Positions 50,857 to 59,818 of a DNA stretch of 64,000 nt are shown piece after piece. A model generated the notes under the pieces. It saw nothing but the letters and a program-made list of their open reading frames with translations. It did no database searches and was not told the DNA's origin. The DNA comes from Taklimakanibacter sp021828105. GTDB taxonomy: Bacteria; Pseudomonadota; Alphaproteobacteria; Rhizobiales; Aestuariivirgaceae. The translations under genes and the position numbers were made by a program. The stretch spans positions 62,001 through 126,000 of the forward strand of contig JAKATG010000007.1 in assembly GCA_021828105.1 (NCBI GenBank), read 5' to 3'. Each line of letters begins with the position of its first letter. The stretch's first letter is position 1.

Positions 50857-51771
50857 ATGGACCATCGCGAGATCGTCACTTCCTTATCGCAAGAGCAGCG
50901 CGATCATCTGACCGCGAAGTCGGACCTGCCCGGCCTGCCGCTTCTTCTCTCCCATTGGGGCACCATTCTCGTCCTCGGCACGCTCATCGCGCTCAAAGTG
51001 CCGTTCTGGCCCTGGCTCATGATCCCGCAAGGCATACTCATCGTCTTTCTCTTCACCTTGCTGCATGAGACCATCCATCAGACCGCTTTCCGCACGGCGT
51101 GGCTCAACGAGGCCGTTGCGCGCAGCGCGAGCTTCATGCTGGCGCTCCCCGCCGACTGGTTCCGCTATTTCCATTTCGCCCATCACCGTTTCACCCAGGA
51201 CCCGGACAAGGACCCGGAACTCGCTTTCGCCAAACCCGCAACGCCTTGGCAATATGCGCTCCACGTGTCGGGCCTGCCGGTCTGGCGGGGACATGTGAAG
51301 ACGCTCGCCGTCAATGCGCTGGGCCGTTGCCGCGACGGTTTCGTGCCGCCGAAGGGCCACAGCAAGGTGCGGATGGAAGCGCGCGCGATGATCGCCGCTT
51401 ATGCGGTCATCTTGATACTCTGCGTCTATTTCCGGACGCCCGTGCTGCTCTTCGCCTGGATCCTGCCGGCGCTCATCGGACAACCCTTCCTCAGGCTCTA
51501 TCTCCTCGCCGAGCATGGCCGCTGCCCCTATGTCGCGAATATGTTGGAGAACAGCCGCACGACCCTCACCAATATCCTCGTCCGCAGGCTTGCCTGGAAT
51601 ATGCCCTATCATGCCGAGCATCATGCCTATCCGGGCGTCCCCTTCCACCGGCTGCCGGAATTCCATGCCTTGATCGAAGGTCATCTCCGTCAGGTGGAAA
51701 AGGGCTATGCCCGGTTCCACGCCCGCTATCTGAGCGAACTTAAGCTAGCCTCACGCGACGCCTCAAAATGA
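50857..51771 (+). CDS. membrane fatty-acid desaturase family protein
   Basis: A 304-aa protein with the three histidine boxes of membrane di-iron desaturases/hydroxylases: HETIHQ, HFAHHRFTQDPDKDPE and YHAEHHAYPGVPFHRLPEFH. Hydrophobic pairs of helices flank them (TILVLGTLIALKVPFWPWLMIPQGILIVFLF; ILILCVYFRTPVLLFAWILP). It would sit in the inner membrane and oxidise a lipid or a small hydrophobic or N-methylated molecule using O2. Divergent from the LysR gene. The substrate cannot be told. Confidence 0.9.
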   Translation: MDHREIVTSLSQEQRDHLTAKSDLPGLPLLLSHWGTILVLGTLIALKVPFWPWLMIPQGILIVFLFTLLHETIHQTAFRTAWLNEAVARSASFMLALPADWFRYFHFAHHRFTQDPDKDPELAFAKPATPWQYALHVSGLPVWRGHVKTLAVNALGRCRDGFVPPKGHSKVRMEARAMIAAYAVILILCVYFRTPVLLFAWILPALIGQPFLRLYLLAEHGRCPYVANMLENSRTTLTNILVRRLAWNMPYHAEHHAYPGVPFHRLPEFHALIEGHLRQVEKGYARFHARYLSELKLASRDASK

Positions 51772-51859
51772 TGTGAATTCCTGTTTTTCCGAAAGTCTTC
51801 CGCCCACCTGTTGAATAGCGCCGCGCAACAGGCATAGTACGGGAAAAACGGGAGGATCC

Positions 51860-52774
51860 ATGAAGCTTGGCATATTGACGGCGCCTTTTCCCGACGCGCC
51901 GCTCGCCGAAGTTGCCCATTGGGCAAGCACGTCGGGATTCAAGGCGCTCGAAATCGCCTGTTGGCCGAAATCGTCGGGTGCTACCCGCCGCTATGCCGGC
52001 ACCAGCCATATCGACGTCGCCACGATCTCGGCGTCGCAAGCCAAGCAGATCGCCGCCGACCTCGCTGAAATGGGCCTCTCCATCTCGGCGCTCGGCTACT
52101 ACCCGAATCCCCTTCATCCCGATCCCCAGCATCGCCAGGCCGTCATCGATCATTTGAAGAAAGTCATCGCCGCCGCCGGCCGCATGGGTGTTTCGGTCGT
52201 CAACACCTTCTGTGGCGGTGACGCAACGAAACATATCGACGACAATTGGAAAGAGGCACTCAAGGTCTGGCCCGACATCATCGCCCATGCGCGCGACAAT
52301 GGCGTCAAGCTCGCTTTCGAGAATTGCCCGATGATCTTCAGCTATGATGAATGGCCGGGAGGTCACAATATCGCCTATTCGCCCTATATCTGGCGGCGCA
52401 TTCTCGAAACCTGGGACGGCGCCATCGGCATGAATTACGATCCCTCGCATCTCGTCCTGCAGATGATCGACCAGGCGCGCTTCATCCGCGAATTCGGCGC
52501 GCATATGTTCCATGTCCATGCCAAGGATCTGATGATCGACAAGGACGGCCTCTATGAGCGCGGCATTCTCTCGGCCGGCATGGGCTGGCAGATCCCGCGC
52601 ATGCCGGGCCTGGGCGAGGTCGATTGGAATGTCATCTTCTCCGGCCTCTACCGGGCCGGCTATGACGGGCCGGTCATCATCGAGCATGAGGACCGGAAAT
52701 TCGAAGGCAGCGACGAGGCGATCAAGCGCGGCTTTATGCTGGCGCGCGACGTGCTTCGTCCTTTTGTGAAATGA
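51860..52774 (+). CDS. sugar phosphate isomerase/epimerase (xylose-isomerase-like TIM barrel)
   Basis: A 304-aa protein: MKLGILTAPFPDAPLAEVAHWAST, metal-site elements AFENCPMIFSY, HVHAKDLMIDKDGLY and VIIEHEDRKFEGSDEAI. The AP-endonuclease-2/xylose-isomerase-like barrel isomerises or epimerises keto sugars with a divalent metal. GGGAGGATCC precedes the ATG. It is 28 bp upstream of the sugar-binding protein gene and is thus the first gene of a five-gene sugar operon. Confidence 0.92.
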   Translation: MKLGILTAPFPDAPLAEVAHWASTSGFKALEIACWPKSSGATRRYAGTSHIDVATISASQAKQIAADLAEMGLSISALGYYPNPLHPDPQHRQAVIDHLKKVIAAAGRMGVSVVNTFCGGDATKHIDDNWKEALKVWPDIIAHARDNGVKLAFENCPMIFSYDEWPGGHNIAYSPYIWRRILETWDGAIGMNYDPSHLVLQMIDQARFIREFGAHMFHVHAKDLMIDKDGLYERGILSAGMGWQIPRMPGLGEVDWNVIFSGLYRAGYDGPVIIEHEDRKFEGSDEAIKRGFMLARDVLRPFVK

Positions 52775-52802
52775 ACGTCTTTTGGGAGGAAAGGAAACTG
52801 CA

Positions 52803-53837
52803 ATGCCAAACATGAGAAACGTGAAACTGCTCCTCGCCGGCGTAGCCCTGATGGCTTCGGCCGCAGCGGCTGGCGCGCAAGGCACCTTTACGATCGGTGT
52901 GTCCAACACCGTCCAGGGCAATGGCTGGCGCGAGGAGATGATCTGCGCCATCAAGGCCCAGGCGCTCGCCTCGGGCAAGGTGGCGAAGCTCAATATCGCC
53001 CATCGCAACACCGACGCCGCGGGCCAGCTCGAGGACATCCGCAACCTGATCAGCGCCAAGGTCAACGCGATCGTCGTCAATCCGGCCGATCCCGCCGGCA
53101 TCAAGGACGCGCTCGCTGAAGCGACCAAGGCCGGCATCGTCGTCGTCGCCGTCGACCAGACGGTGACCGAGCCCACCGCCTACATCATCTCCAACAACCA
53201 GGAGGAATATGCCTATCTCGGCGCCAAATGGCTGTTCCAGACCTTGGGCGGCAAGGGCGATGTCGTCTATATGCGCGGCGCCGCCGGCGCTTCCGCCGAC
53301 AGCGACCGCGACAAGGGCTTTAAGAAGGCGCTCGCCGAATTCCCCGACATCAAGGTCGTGCATGAGGTCTTCACCGGCTGGCAGCAGGACCAGGGCAAGC
53401 AGCAGATCCTCGACTTCATCGCGACGGGCACGCCGTTCAACGGCATCTGGACGTCGGGCATCGACAATGTGATCGTCGATGCGCTCACCGAATCGCAGAC
53501 GCCGCTGGTGCCGGTCGTCGGCGCCGACAATGCGGGCTTCGTCGGCCAGCTCAATTCGGTCGAGGGGCTGAAGGGTGCCGCGGTCACCAATCCGGGCTCG
53601 ATCGGCGGCGCCGGCGTGACCCTCGCTCTGCAGATCCTCGAGGGCAAGAAGCCGGCACAGCAGACCGTGCTGGTCGAGCCGCAGCTCTGGGAAAACACGA
53701 CGGATGACGGCAAGGCCAAGCTCAAGGCGGCGGCCGATCCCTCGCTCAGCCCGGAATGGCCGGTCAGCATCTCGATTCCCGACTGGACCACTTATACGAA
53801 AGAGCAGATCGTCGCCTGCAAGGGGCCGGGTGAATAG
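52803..53837 (+). CDS. sugar ABC transporter periplasmic binding protein
   Basis: A 344-aa protein with a signal peptide (LLLAGVALMASAAAAGAQG) and a type I periplasmic-binding fold: FTIGVSNTVQGNGWREEMICAIKAQA, NLISAKVNAIVVNPADPAGIKDAL, GIVVVAVDQTVTEPTAY. AGGAAAGGAAACTGCA precedes the chosen ATG 52803. It feeds the two permeases encoded downstream. It is not closely similar to the binding protein at 7552, so a different sugar is likely. Confidence 0.92.
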   Translation: MPNMRNVKLLLAGVALMASAAAAGAQGTFTIGVSNTVQGNGWREEMICAIKAQALASGKVAKLNIAHRNTDAAGQLEDIRNLISAKVNAIVVNPADPAGIKDALAEATKAGIVVVAVDQTVTEPTAYIISNNQEEYAYLGAKWLFQTLGGKGDVVYMRGAAGASADSDRDKGFKKALAEFPDIKVVHEVFTGWQQDQGKQQILDFIATGTPFNGIWTSGIDNVIVDALTESQTPLVPVVGADNAGFVGQLNSVEGLKGAAVTNPGSIGGAGVTLALQILEGKKPAQQTVLVEPQLWENTTDDGKAKLKAAADPSLSPEWPVSISIPDWTTYTKEQIVACKGPGE

Positions 53838-53895
53838 TGTCGCATTGATGCGGGCGGGAACATCGTTCCCGCTCGCTCTTCACTATCGATAGCTG

Positions 53896-55431
53896 ATGAC
53901 GGAACCGATTCTCGAAGCCACTGGCGTCGCCAAGACCTATGGCGCCGTTGCCGCCTTGCGCAACGCCTCGCTCTCGGTGCGCCCCGGCGAAGTGCATGCG
54001 CTGATGGGCGCCAATGGCGCCGGCAAGTCCACTCTGGTCAAGATCCTGACCGGGGCGATCCGGCCCAATGCCGGGCGCATTCTCATCCGCGGCAAAGAGC
54101 ACCACGTGCATTCGCCGGCTGAAGCGCGGCGCGCCGGGCTGGTCTCGGTCTATCAGGAGCCGGCGCTGATCCCCGATCTCGACGTCGCCGCCAATCTTCG
54201 CCTCACCCGCACGCCGGTCGAGCCCTTCCGGCAATGGGTGCGCGAGCTCGGCGTGGACGATCTCGACCTGCGCGATATGGCGCGCGACGTTCCGCTCGCG
54301 ATCTTGCGCATCCTCGATCTGGCGCGGGCCTTGGCGATCGCGCCCGACGTCCTGCTCCTCGATGAGATGACTGCCGCTCTGCCGGCCAATCTCGCCGAAA
54401 AGGTGCTGGACGTCGTGCGCCGGCAGAGCCGCGCCGGGCGTTCGGTCATCTTCATCTCGCACCGCTTCATCGAGATCTCCTCGCTCTGCGACCGCGCCAC
54501 GGTGCTCCGCGACGGCGAGACCGTCGGCGTCGTCGACATCGCGCCCGGCATCGAGGAGAAGATCGTCGAACTCATGCTCGGCGCCAAGATCGAGAAGGCC
54601 CGTGCCGCGGCGCGGCGCGCCGGCAAGGGACCGGAGCCGGTCGACGCTCGCCCGCGCCTCAGGGTGCGAAACTTGAGCGTCGGCAACAAGCTGCACGACG
54701 TCTCCTTCGATCTCGCCAATGGCGAGGTGGCGGGCGTCGTGGCGCTCGAAGGCCAGGGCCAGGACGAACTCTTCGCCGCGCTGTCGGGCTCGACGCCGGC
54801 ATCGGGCGGCGGCATCGAAGTGGATGGAACGCCTGTCCAGTTCCATCGTCCCGCCGATGCCATCGGCGCCGGCATCGCCTATGTGCCCGGCGACCGCGCC
54901 GAGGCGCTGCTGATGCAGCAGCCGGTGCGCGAGAACATCGCTTTGCCCTTCAGCGCCCATTGGCGCAATTGGGGTCCGATCGACCGGCGCCGCGAAGGCG
55001 AGCGCGTCACCCGCGCCATCGAGCGGCTGCAGATCGACACACGCGCCCAGCGCGAAGTACAGCGCCTGTCGGGCGGCAATCAGCAGAAGGTCACCATCGC
55101 GCGCTGGATCGCGGCGGATGTGCGCACCATCCTGTGCTTCGATCCGACGCGCGGCATCGATGTGCGCACCAAGCAGGAGATCTATAGGCTGCTGCGCGAG
55201 CTTGCGGCGCAGGGGAAATCCATCCTCTTCTACACATCCGAGCTCGAGGAGATCCAGCTCGCCTGCGACCGCGCCATCGTCATCTTCGGCGGACGCGTGG
55301 TCGATGTGCTCCCCGTCGAGATCGCCGATGAGGCGGCCCTCACCCGCGCCGCCTATGGCTTGCCGCGCAATGCCAAGGAGGATGTCGGCATATTGGCCGA
55401 TCTCCCCAACCCACCGCCCGGCGCATCATGA
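53896..55431 (+). CDS. sugar ABC transporter ATP-binding protein with atypical NBD motifs
   Basis: A 511-aa tandem ATPase. NBD1 has an intact Walker A (GANGAGKSTLV) and Q-loop (SVYQEPALIPDL), but its signature region reads VPLAILRILDLARALA instead of LSxxQ, and Walker B is LLLDEMTAAL. NBD2 has the expected degenerate P-loop (VVALEGQGQDELFA), an intact signature LSGGNQQKVTIARW, and Walker B ILCFDPTRGID, lacking the catalytic Glu. It is coupled to the first permease (ATGA overlap at 55428). Confidence 0.92.
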   Translation: MTEPILEATGVAKTYGAVAALRNASLSVRPGEVHALMGANGAGKSTLVKILTGAIRPNAGRILIRGKEHHVHSPAEARRAGLVSVYQEPALIPDLDVAANLRLTRTPVEPFRQWVRELGVDDLDLRDMARDVPLAILRILDLARALAIAPDVLLLDEMTAALPANLAEKVLDVVRRQSRAGRSVIFISHRFIEISSLCDRATVLRDGETVGVVDIAPGIEEKIVELMLGAKIEKARAAARRAGKGPEPVDARPRLRVRNLSVGNKLHDVSFDLANGEVAGVVALEGQGQDELFAALSGSTPASGGGIEVDGTPVQFHRPADAIGAGIAYVPGDRAEALLMQQPVRENIALPFSAHWRNWGPIDRRREGERVTRAIERLQIDTRAQREVQRLSGGNQQKVTIARWIAADVRTILCFDPTRGIDVRTKQEIYRLLRELAAQGKSILFYTSELEEIQLACDRAIVIFGGRVVDVLPVEIADEAALTRAAYGLPRNAKEDVGILADLPNPPPGAS

Positions 55432-56402
55432 CCCGCTTCATCACGCGCAATGGCTGGGTCCTGGGCCTTGTCGCCCTGCTGGCGCTGCTCTTCGTCTTCA
55501 CCAAGGCGATCCAGCCCTTCTATGGCGCCGGCGATTTCGGCTCGCTGGCCCGCGCCGTCCTGCCTTTCGCTTTCGCCGTCGCGGCGCAGACCATCGTCGT
55601 CATCGCCGGCGGCATCGATCTGTCGGTCGCCTCGATGATGGCGCTGACCAGCGTCACCGCCGCCTCGATGATGAACGGCGCCAGCGAGAAATTTGCGCTG
55701 CTGGTCGTACCCTTCGTGCTCGTCATGGGGCTCGTGCTCGGCGCCCTCAACGGCCTCCTGATCGTCGTCACCCGCGTGCCCGATATCGTCGTGACGCTGG
55801 CGATGCTCTTCGTCTTCCAGGGGGCCGCCCTCCTCGTCCTCGAGGCGCCGGGTGGTGCTGCGGCCGAATGGCTGAAAGCCCTGATCACCGGTACGGTCCA
55901 GTTGCCGGGACTGCCCGAGGCGATCACCGCCTGGATTCCCAAGGCGCTGGTGCTTCTCGTCATCTGCCTCGTTCTGGTCTGGGTCCCGCTCAGGCTCTCC
56001 GGCCTCGATCTTTCGCTCTATGCCGTCGGCAGCAATCCGCTTGCCGCCTTTCGCAGCGGCGTGCCGGTGGCCAGGACCAAGATCCTCAGCTATGCGCTGG
56101 GCGGCCTCTTCGGCGCCATGGGCGGCTTGAGCCTCACCATGAGCACTGGCATCGGGGCACCCATACCCGGCCCCTATCTCCTGGCCAGCGTCGCCGCGGT
56201 GGTGCTGGGCGGCGTCGCGCTCAGCGGCGGCCGCGGCGGCATCATCGGTCCCATCGTCGCCGTCTTCATCCTGCGGCTGGTCAGGACCGATCTCACACTT
56301 CTCGCGGTCGATCCCAATGTCACCGCGATCATCGAGGGAACCATCATGGTCATCGTCGTGATGTTCGGCGCTTACATCGCCTTGCGAGGTCGCTCTTCAT
56401 GA
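55428..56402 (+). CDS. sugar ABC transporter permease 1
   Basis: A 324-aa inner-membrane protein with about nine hydrophobic helices. Motifs of the BPD_transp_2 family: AQTIVVIAGGIDLSVASMMALTSV and LLASVAAVVLGGVALSGGRGGIIG. It begins inside the ATPase stop (ATGA) and overlaps the start of permease 2 (ATGA at 56399), so the three are translated in series. It pairs with permease 2 as a heterodimer, unlike the single permease of the 6.5-kb system. Confidence 0.92.
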   Translation: MTRFITRNGWVLGLVALLALLFVFTKAIQPFYGAGDFGSLARAVLPFAFAVAAQTIVVIAGGIDLSVASMMALTSVTAASMMNGASEKFALLVVPFVLVMGLVLGALNGLLIVVTRVPDIVVTLAMLFVFQGAALLVLEAPGGAAAEWLKALITGTVQLPGLPEAITAWIPKALVLLVICLVLVWVPLRLSGLDLSLYAVGSNPLAAFRSGVPVARTKILSYALGGLFGAMGGLSLTMSTGIGAPIPGPYLLASVAAVVLGGVALSGGRGGIIGPIVAVFILRLVRTDLTLLAVDPNVTAIIEGTIMVIVVMFGAYIALRGRSS

Positions 56403-57385
56403 ACCAGGCCACCGCCGCCACACCGCAACTGTCCCTCGGCCGGCGCATCAGCCGGTTCATGAGCGACCAGCCTCTGGTGCCGCTGATCATCCTGCTGATC
56501 GCGCTCGTCGTGGTCCTGCAGATTCTGAGGCCCGGCATCGTCAATGAGCGCTGGGCCGCCAATACGGTCCGCTTCGCCATTCCGCTTGCGATCCTTGCCG
56601 GCTGCCAGACCATGACCATGCTGACGGGCGGCATCGATCTCTCGGTCGGCACCGTCGCGACCATGGGCGCCTTCATCATGGTGACGCAGGCAGCGCTCCA
56701 CGATCCGGCGATCGCCATTCTCATCGCCCTCGTCCCCGCTTTGCTCATCGGCTTCGTCAATGGCATAGGCGTCGGCGTCTTCCGCGTGCATCCCTTGATC
56801 ATGACGCTCGGCACGAGCCTCATCGGCACGGGCTGCCTCCTGGTCTATCAGCGCACCGTGATCGCCTCGGGCGCCAAGGTCCCCGAAAGCCTGGCCTGGC
56901 TCGCCACCGGCATCACCTATGGCTTTCCCAATGCGCTTCTGCTGTTCGTGCCGGTCGCGGCCTTCATCATCTTCATGCTGAACGCGACCGGCTTCGGGCG
57001 CCTTCTCTATGCGGTCGGCGACAATGAGAAGGCGGCGCGGCTGTCGGGCGTCATCTATTGGAAGGTGATCATCGCCCTCTATGCCCTCTCGGCACTCCTC
57101 GCCGGCATCACCGGGCTGCTCTATATCGGGCTCATCAAATCGCCGTCGCTCTCGCTCGCCGAGCCCCTGGTCCTGCCTTCGGTCGCCGCCGCGGTGATCG
57201 GCGGCACGTCGATCTTCGGCGGCCGCGGCGGCTATGCCGGCACGATCGTCGGCGCGCTCATCCTCACCATCCTGACGACATTGCTCACCATCCTGCAGAT
57301 GCCGGAAGGGGCCAGGCGCATTCTATTCGGATTGATCGTGCTGCTCGTGACCGCGATCTATCTGCGCATCATCGAGAACAGATAG
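56399..57385 (+). CDS. sugar ABC transporter permease 2
   Basis: A 328-aa permease starting MNQATAATPQLSLGRRISRFMSDQPLVPLIILLIALVVVLQ. Motifs: CQTMTMLTGGIDLSVGTVATMGAF and LVLPSVAAAVIGGTSIFGGRGGYAG. The frame is open far upstream by GC bias, but the start overlapping the permease 1 stop is clear from the homology. Last gene of the operon, 2 bases from the stop of the convergent GntR gene. Confidence 0.92.
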   Translation: MNQATAATPQLSLGRRISRFMSDQPLVPLIILLIALVVVLQILRPGIVNERWAANTVRFAIPLAILAGCQTMTMLTGGIDLSVGTVATMGAFIMVTQAALHDPAIAILIALVPALLIGFVNGIGVGVFRVHPLIMTLGTSLIGTGCLLVYQRTVIASGAKVPESLAWLATGITYGFPNALLLFVPVAAFIIFMLNATGFGRLLYAVGDNEKAARLSGVIYWKVIIALYALSALLAGITGLLYIGLIKSPSLSLAEPLVLPSVAAAVIGGTSIFGGRGGYAGTIVGALILTILTTLLTILQMPEGARRILFGLIVLLVTAIYLRIIENR

Positions 57386-57387
57386 AC

Positions 57388-58065
57388 CTAACGCACCGTG
57401 AGACGATCCATGATCTGCGACTGCACATTGGCGAGATGGCGGCGCATCTCGCGCTCGGCCGTCTCGGGATCGCGCGCGGCAATGGCATTGGCGATGGCGC
57501 GGTGCTCGGCATCGCGTTCGGCGCGCCGCTTCGGGCAGACGCTCGCCGGCAGGCCGAGGCGAATGCGCGAATCGGTGCCGACAGCGCGCAGCAGCCGGTA
57601 GAATTCGCTCGCAAGCCCGTTGCGGGCGCCATCGGCGACCGCCTTGTGGAAGGCGAGATCGGCGCCGCCATAGTCGCCGTCATCGGCATTCTCGACGGCG
57701 GCGACGATCTGATCGACCTGCGCCGGCGAGGCACGCAAGGCGGCAAGCCGCGCCAGAGCGGGCTCGATGACGGAGCGCAATTCGATGACCTCGATGGGAT
57801 TGGTGGCATGGGCAAGCTCGTGCCACGGCGGCGTCTCGGCTTTGCCCGTGCGGGGCTCGATCTCCCCCGTATCGCGCAGCACTTTCAGCGCCTTGCGCAA
57901 TTGATGGCGGTTGATGCCGAGCTCGGCGGCGAGATCGCGCTCGGGCGGCACGGCGCCGGCCGTCCGGATCGCGCCGCGTACCGCATCGATCAGAGCCGAG
58001 AGCTCGGCCGTCGTCTTGTGCGGGATGCGTCGCTGGGCAGGAGCGGTGATCGTGATGTCCGTCAT
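57388..58065 (-). CDS. GntR-family (FadR/FCD) transcriptional regulator
   Basis: A 225-aa protein from ATG 58065 (MTDITITAPAQRRIPHKTTAEL). A winged helix (GAVPPERDLAAELGINRHQLRKALKVLRDTGEIE) is followed by an all-helical FCD ligand domain with metal-binding-type residues (ELRSVIEPALARLAAL, ADLAFHKAVADGARNGL, EHRAIANAIAARD). It is divergent from the GMC oxidoreductase gene and is therefore the likely regulator of the 58-62 kb operon. Confidence 0.92.
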   Translation of the reverse strand: MTDITITAPAQRRIPHKTTAELSALIDAVRGAIRTAGAVPPERDLAAELGINRHQLRKALKVLRDTGEIEPRTGKAETPPWHELAHATNPIEVIELRSVIEPALARLAALRASPAQVDQIVAAVENADDGDYGGADLAFHKAVADGARNGLASEFYRLLRAVGTDSRIRLGLPASVCPKRRAERDAEHRAIANAIAARDPETAEREMRRHLANVQSQIMDRLTVR

Positions 58066-58095
58066 GCGCAAGGGTCTAGCAGAGTCACCAACCAA

Positions 58096-58145
58096 ACTCA
58101 ACCACATCTTTGCGGTTGCCGGCTTCTTGACGAAGCTGGTTGAGT
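58096..58145. promoter_or_regulatory. inverted repeat in GntR-GMC divergent promoter region
   Basis: ACTCAACCA (58096-58104) and TGGTTGAGT (58137-58145) are exact inverse complements 32 bp apart, in the 101-bp gap between the divergent regulator and GMC gene. A further ACCAACCA lies just left of the first arm. These are candidate half-sites for the GntR protein. Confidence 0.5.
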
Positions 58146-58166
58146 AATGGTTGTCTTGCCGGGACC

Positions 58167-59744
58167 ATGGCAGAATTCGACTATATCATCGTCGGCGCGG
58201 GATCGGCAGGTTGCGTGCTCGCCAACCGGCTGAGCGCCGATCCCACCCACTCCGTCCTCCTCATCGAGGCGGGCGGCTGGGACCGCGATCCCTTGATCCA
58301 TATCCCGCTCGGCTGGGGCAAGATCCTGCAGCAGCGCCGGCACGACTGGATGTATTTCTGCGAGCCGGAAGCCAATGTGAACCAGCGCAAGGTCGAATGC
58401 GCGCGCGGCAAGGTGATCGGCGGCTCGTCCTCGACCAATGCCATGGCCTATGTGCGCGGCAACCGCGCCGATTTCGACGCCTGGGCCAAGGCGGACGGAC
58501 TTTCCGGCTGGTCCTTTGAAAAGCTCCTGCCCTATTTCAAGCGCCAGGAGCATTGGGAAGGCGGCGAGAGCGCCTTTCGCGGCGGTGAAGGTCCGGTCAG
58601 CACGCAATTCTGCAAATTCGCCGATCCGCTCGTCGAAGCCTTCGGCGAGGCCGGCAAGAGTGCAGGCTTCGGCTGGACCGAGGACTATAATGGCGAAAGG
58701 CAGGAAGGCTTCGGCCGCTTGCAGATGACGATCGGCAAGGGCCGGCGCTCATCCTCCGCCACCGCCTATTTGCGCCCGGTGCTCGGCCGGTCCAACCTCA
58801 CGGTCATGACGGATGCGCTGGTGACGCGACTCCTCATCGACAAGGGCCGCGCGCTCGGTGTCGAAGTGGCCGAGGCCCAAGGCAGGCGCGAGATCCGGGC
58901 CAGGCGCGAAACGCTGCTGGCCGGCGGCGTCATCAATTCGCCGCAGCTTCTCATGCTGTCGGGCATCGGCGATCCGCAGGCGCTGGCACGCCATGGCATC
59001 AAGACGCAGGTGCCGCTTCCCGATGTCGGGCAACATCTCCAGGATCATGTCTCGGTGATCCTCTTGTACAAGCGCAAGCAGCACGGCCCCTTCTACCGAA
59101 TGATGCGCTATGACCGGATCGCGCTGGCGATGGCCGAGGCGCATCTCTTCGGCACCGGCTTTGCCGCGGACGTGCCGGGCGGCATCACCGCTTTCCTCAA
59201 TAGCGGGCAGAGCCCGGTGCCCGATGTGCAGTTCCTCTTCACTGCCGCGACGCTCGCCGCCTGGCCCTATTTCGCACCCTTCAAGCAGCCCTTCCAGGAC
59301 GGCTTCGCCACCCGCATCGTGCTGGTCAAGCCGGAAAGCCGGGGCTCCGTCCGTCTCGCCTCCGCCGATGCCACCGCAGCGCCCCTCATCCATCAGAATT
59401 TCCTCGCCACCGAAAGCGACTGGAAAGGCCTCACGGCCGGCGTCGAGATGGCGCGCCAGGTTGCGGCGAGACCTGAGATGCAGGCCTTCATCGCGGCCGA
59501 GCTCACCAAGAGCGATATCGAGGAGCATATCCGCGCGACCTCCATCACCGTCCATCACCCGATGGGCACCTGTCGGATGGGTGGTGTGGTCGATGGCGAC
59601 TTGCGCGTGAAGGGCGTCGACGCCTTGCGCGTCGTCGATGCCAGCGTGTTTCCAGGCGGCATTTCCGGCAATATCAACGCCGCCGTGCTGGCCGTCGCCG
59701 AACGCGGTGCTGATCTCATTCTTGGTCGCAACCAACAAGCTTGA
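58167..59744 (+). CDS. GMC-family FAD oxidoreductase (choline dehydrogenase-like)
   Basis: A 525-aa flavoenzyme: the FAD-binding start MAEFDYIIVGAGSAGCVLANRLS, the GMC signature GKVIGGSSSTNAMAYVRGN, a second one (INSPQLLMLSGIGDP), catalytic His in TSITVHHPMGTCRMGG, and the C-terminal FPGGISGNINAAVLAVAERGADLI. It oxidises an alcohol to aldehyde; choline/BetA-like enzymes are in this class, but the substrate could be any aliphatic or sugar alcohol. First gene of the operon under the GntR regulator. Confidence 0.93.
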   Translation: MAEFDYIIVGAGSAGCVLANRLSADPTHSVLLIEAGGWDRDPLIHIPLGWGKILQQRRHDWMYFCEPEANVNQRKVECARGKVIGGSSSTNAMAYVRGNRADFDAWAKADGLSGWSFEKLLPYFKRQEHWEGGESAFRGGEGPVSTQFCKFADPLVEAFGEAGKSAGFGWTEDYNGERQEGFGRLQMTIGKGRRSSSATAYLRPVLGRSNLTVMTDALVTRLLIDKGRALGVEVAEAQGRREIRARRETLLAGGVINSPQLLMLSGIGDPQALARHGIKTQVPLPDVGQHLQDHVSVILLYKRKQHGPFYRMMRYDRIALAMAEAHLFGTGFAADVPGGITAFLNSGQSPVPDVQFLFTAATLAAWPYFAPFKQPFQDGFATRIVLVKPESRGSVRLASADATAAPLIHQNFLATESDWKGLTAGVEMARQVAARPEMQAFIAAELTKSDIEEHIRATSITVHHPMGTCRMGGVVDGDLRVKGVDALRVVDASVFPGGISGNINAAVLAVAERGADLILGRNQQA

Positions 59745-59818
59745 CGGTCGAACCTGGTTGGCCTACGGTTTCGACCAGGCGAGACCCAAAGAAAAAATTC
59801 GAACGCATGGAGGATTGA

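Noticed and set aside
55118..57385. 755-codon frame ending in permease 2
   Set aside because: The first ~425 codons are an out-of-frame shadow of the ATPase and permease 1; the true start is 56399.
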